The position numbers and the translations under genes are program-made. From Uliginosibacterium gangwonense DSM 18521 (GTDB taxonomy: Bacteria; Pseudomonadota; Gammaproteobacteria; Burkholderiales; Rhodocyclaceae): DNA of 64,000 nt. The notes beneath the pieces are model-generated. The model searched no databases. It saw only the letters and a program-made list of their open reading frames with translations, and was not told where the DNA came from. Positions 62,517 through 64,000 of this stretch are shown here, piece by piece; position 1 is the stretch's first letter; every line of letters begins with the position of its first letter. The stretch lies in assembly GCF_000373965.1 (NCBI RefSeq), contig NZ_KB892835.1, positions 17,400 to 81,399 on the forward strand. The letters are read 5' to 3'.

Positions 62517-63367
62517 GCATGATTGTGGCGGAAGCCTTACACTACGCCTACCCCGGCGGTGGCGATGCATTGGCAGGATTGAGTCTGACGGTGAAGCGTG
62601 GGCGCAGGCTTGCAATTCTTGGCCCGAACGGGGCAGGCAAGACGACTTTGCTGCTGCACCTGAATGGCTCATTGCGGCCTGCGCAGGGGCGGGTTTTGCT
62701 TGATGGGGTGGAGGCCGCTTATTCGCGCACTGCACTGGCGGCATGGCGGCGGCGTGTTGGGCTGGTTTTGCAGGATGCCGATGACCAGCTTTTTGCTTCT
62801 TCCGTAGCAGAAGATGTATCGTTCGGCCCGTTGAATCTGGAATTGCCTCCTGATCAAGTCCGTGACCGGGTGGATGCGGCGCTGCATGCTATGGGAATTT
62901 CTGCGCTGGCAGAGAAAGCCCCGCATATGCTTTCTTTTGGGCAAAAGAAGCGTGTGGCCATTGCGGGCGCATTGGCGATGCAGCCTGAAGTGTTGCTGCT
63001 GGATGAACCTACCGCAGGACTGGACTATTTGGGAACCCGCCAACTCCTGGAGGCACTTGGGGCGTTGGCCGAGACGACGCTGGTTTTTACCACGCATGAC
63101 GCCGGATTGGCGCTGGCCTTTGCCGATGAGGTGGCTTTGTTCGCACAGGGCAGGGTAATCGCGCAGGGGGATGCACAGACCGTGCTGTCTGATGCCAATG
63201 CCATGAAGCAGGCTTCGCTAGAGGTGCCTTTTGTGGCGCGACTGGCAGCCCGTTTGCAAGGCTTGGGGCTGCCAGCGCAACACCTCCGAACCGAGGAGGA
63301 TGTGCTGGCCGTGCTGGCAGCACATCCTTTGGCCGTAGATCAGATCAGTGTTTCCGGTGCGGTGTAA
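62513..63367 (+). CDS. cbiO: Cobalt ECF transporter ATPase CbiO
   Basis: The 284-residue ATPase has Walker A GPNGAGKTT at about 38-46, Q-loop LVLQDADDQLF, signature LSFGQKKRVAIAGAL, Walker B VLLLDEPTAGLD and H-loop FTTHD. GTG 62513 overlaps cbiQ's stop (GTGA) and has AAGGGTG upstream; ATG 62519 is an alternative. The C-terminal 28 bases overlap alanine dehydrogenase on the other strand. Confidence 0.94.
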   Translation: MSMIVAEALHYAYPGGGDALAGLSLTVKRGRRLAILGPNGAGKTTLLLHLNGSLRPAQGRVLLDGVEAAYSRTALAAWRRRVGLVLQDADDQLFASSVAEDVSFGPLNLELPPDQVRDRVDAALHAMGISALAEKAPHMLSFGQKKRVAIAGALAMQPEVLLLDEPTAGLDYLGTRQLLEALGALAETTLVFTTHDAGLALAFADEVALFAQGRVIAQGDAQTVLSDANAMKQASLEVPFVARLAARLQGLGLPAQHLRTEEDVLAVLAAHPLAVDQISVSGAV

Positions 63368-64000
63368 GGCAGATTCAGCGCATCGGCCACTTCCTTGCAG
63401 GTCAGCTTGCCGCCACTGATATTCAGGCCGCGCCGCAGATGTGCGTCCTCACGCACGGCGGCTTTCCAGCCCTTGTTGGCCAGGGCCAGGGCGAAAGGTA
63501 GGGTGGCTGCATTGAGCGCGTAGGTGGACGTTCGCGCCACCGCGCCCGGCATATTCGCCACGCAGTAATGCACCACGCCATCAATCACATAGGTTGGGGC
63601 ATCGTGGGTGGTGGCCTCGGAAGTTTCGCAGCACCCACCCTGGTCGATTGCCACGTCGACGATGACCGAGCCCGGTTTCATCTTGGGCAGCATGGCGCGG
63701 GTCACCAGCTTGGGGGCGGCGGCACCGGGGATCAGCACGGCGCCGATCACCAAATCCGCCTGACATACCGCCGCTTCAACCGAATCCTTGTTGGCATGCA
63801 CGGTTTTCACGCGGGTGCCAAATTGAGCGGCCAAGCGGCGTAGCACAGCCGGGCTGCGGTCCAGTACCGTGACATCTGCGCCCATGCCTGCAGCAACCAG
63901 GGCGGCATTGCTGCCGACAATCCCCCCGCCGAGTATGACGACCTTGCCCGGCTCCACGCCCGGCACACCGCTGAGCAGTACGCCACGGCCACCCGCTGCT
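63340..64000 (-). CDS. ald: Alanine dehydrogenase, C-terminal part (gene runs off the window)
   Basis: The visible 219 residues begin in the NAD-binding domain (GRGVLLSGVPGVEPGKVVILGGGIVGSNAALVAAGMGADVTVLD) and continue with LVIGAVLIPGAAAPKLV and VDVAIDQGGCCETSEATTHDAPTYVIDGVVHYCVANMPGAVARTST, typical of alanine dehydrogenase. It oxidises alanine to pyruvate and ammonia with NAD+. The frame is open to the right edge, so the start is outside. It is convergent with cbiO and overlaps it by 28 bases. Confidence 0.94.
   Translation of the reverse strand, partial: AAGGRGVLLSGVPGVEPGKVVILGGGIVGSNAALVAAGMGADVTVLDRSPAVLRRLAAQFGTRVKTVHANKDSVEAAVCQADLVIGAVLIPGAAAPKLVTRAMLPKMKPGSVIVDVAIDQGGCCETSEATTHDAPTYVIDGVVHYCVANMPGAVARTSTYALNAATLPFALALANKGWKAAVREDAHLRRGLNISGGKLTCKEVADALNLPYTAPETLI

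Noticed and set aside
1-64000. CRISPR arrays, tRNA/rRNA genes, integrases or phage genes
   Set aside because: None recognised on either strand; the only mobile-looking items are the short inverted-repeat elements.

Overview
The window looks like a chromosomal segment of a betaproteobacterium. GC content is high, roughly 60 percent in most genes. The tolC-type gene follows a PCMT-family methyltransferase and a rhodanese, and metH carries an S-adenosylhomocysteine riboswitch; both fit Betaproteobacteria, possibly Neisseriales/Chromobacteriaceae. The order-level placement is inference only. There are no rRNA, tRNA, CRISPR or intact insertion sequences. Most of the window is ordinary core and accessory chromosome, with a few AT-richer patches.

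Left part (1-16.9 kb): the end of a TetR-type regulator, a periplasmic adaptor and an RND pump overlap start-to-stop. A PCMT-family methyltransferase, a rhodanese and a TolC-like outer-membrane channel follow, so a full tripartite efflux system may be encoded. A cupin and a nitroreductase come next, then cobS-cobC (late B12 assembly). The B12-dependent methionine synthase metH sits behind an SAH riboswitch. An AT-rich two-gene islet of unknown function (13.5-15.2 kb) separates metH from yjdM and a NamZ-like muramidase.

Middle part (16.9-42.6 kb): small AT-rich membrane genes lie around a duplicated fragment of a DOMON-like gene. An SPFH protein, a FadL-type porin, two MATE transporters, glutathione peroxidase, an orphan HicA-like protein and a secreted M15 peptidase with a secreted partner follow. 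A subtilisin with a GlyGly-CTERM-like tail is convergent and overlapping with a rhombosortase gene. That gene lies at the end of a cell-envelope block: gatB-creB-creC, then uppS, creD and rhombosortase. CreB-type half-sites (TTCAC) repeated every 11 bp precede both uppS and creD, which suggests CreBC controls carrier-lipid synthesis and perhaps surface-protein sorting. Next come benE-azlCD with a divergent XRE-cupin regulator and twin palindromes, an alpha carbonic anhydrase and a YejK nucleoid protein.

Right part (41-64 kb): a MocR/GabR-type regulator is divergent from a polyamine/GABA-type ABC transporter followed by gabD and gabT, a putrescine/GABA catabolic locus. metC and an Lrp-type regulator are divergent. 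A nine-gene corrin-ring operon (cobM-cbiX-cobH-cbiD-cobL-cobI-cbiG-cobE-cobJ) runs leftwards, and a cobalt ECF transporter (cbiMNQO) runs rightwards. Each has its own cobalamin riboswitch, arranged head to head. The window ends in alanine dehydrogenase. Together with cobS, cobC and metH, the window holds B12 synthesis, cobalt uptake and a B12-using enzyme; cobK/cbiJ and several late genes are not in view.

Three compact inverted-repeat elements, two of them copies of one family, each abut the TAA stop codon of a gene.
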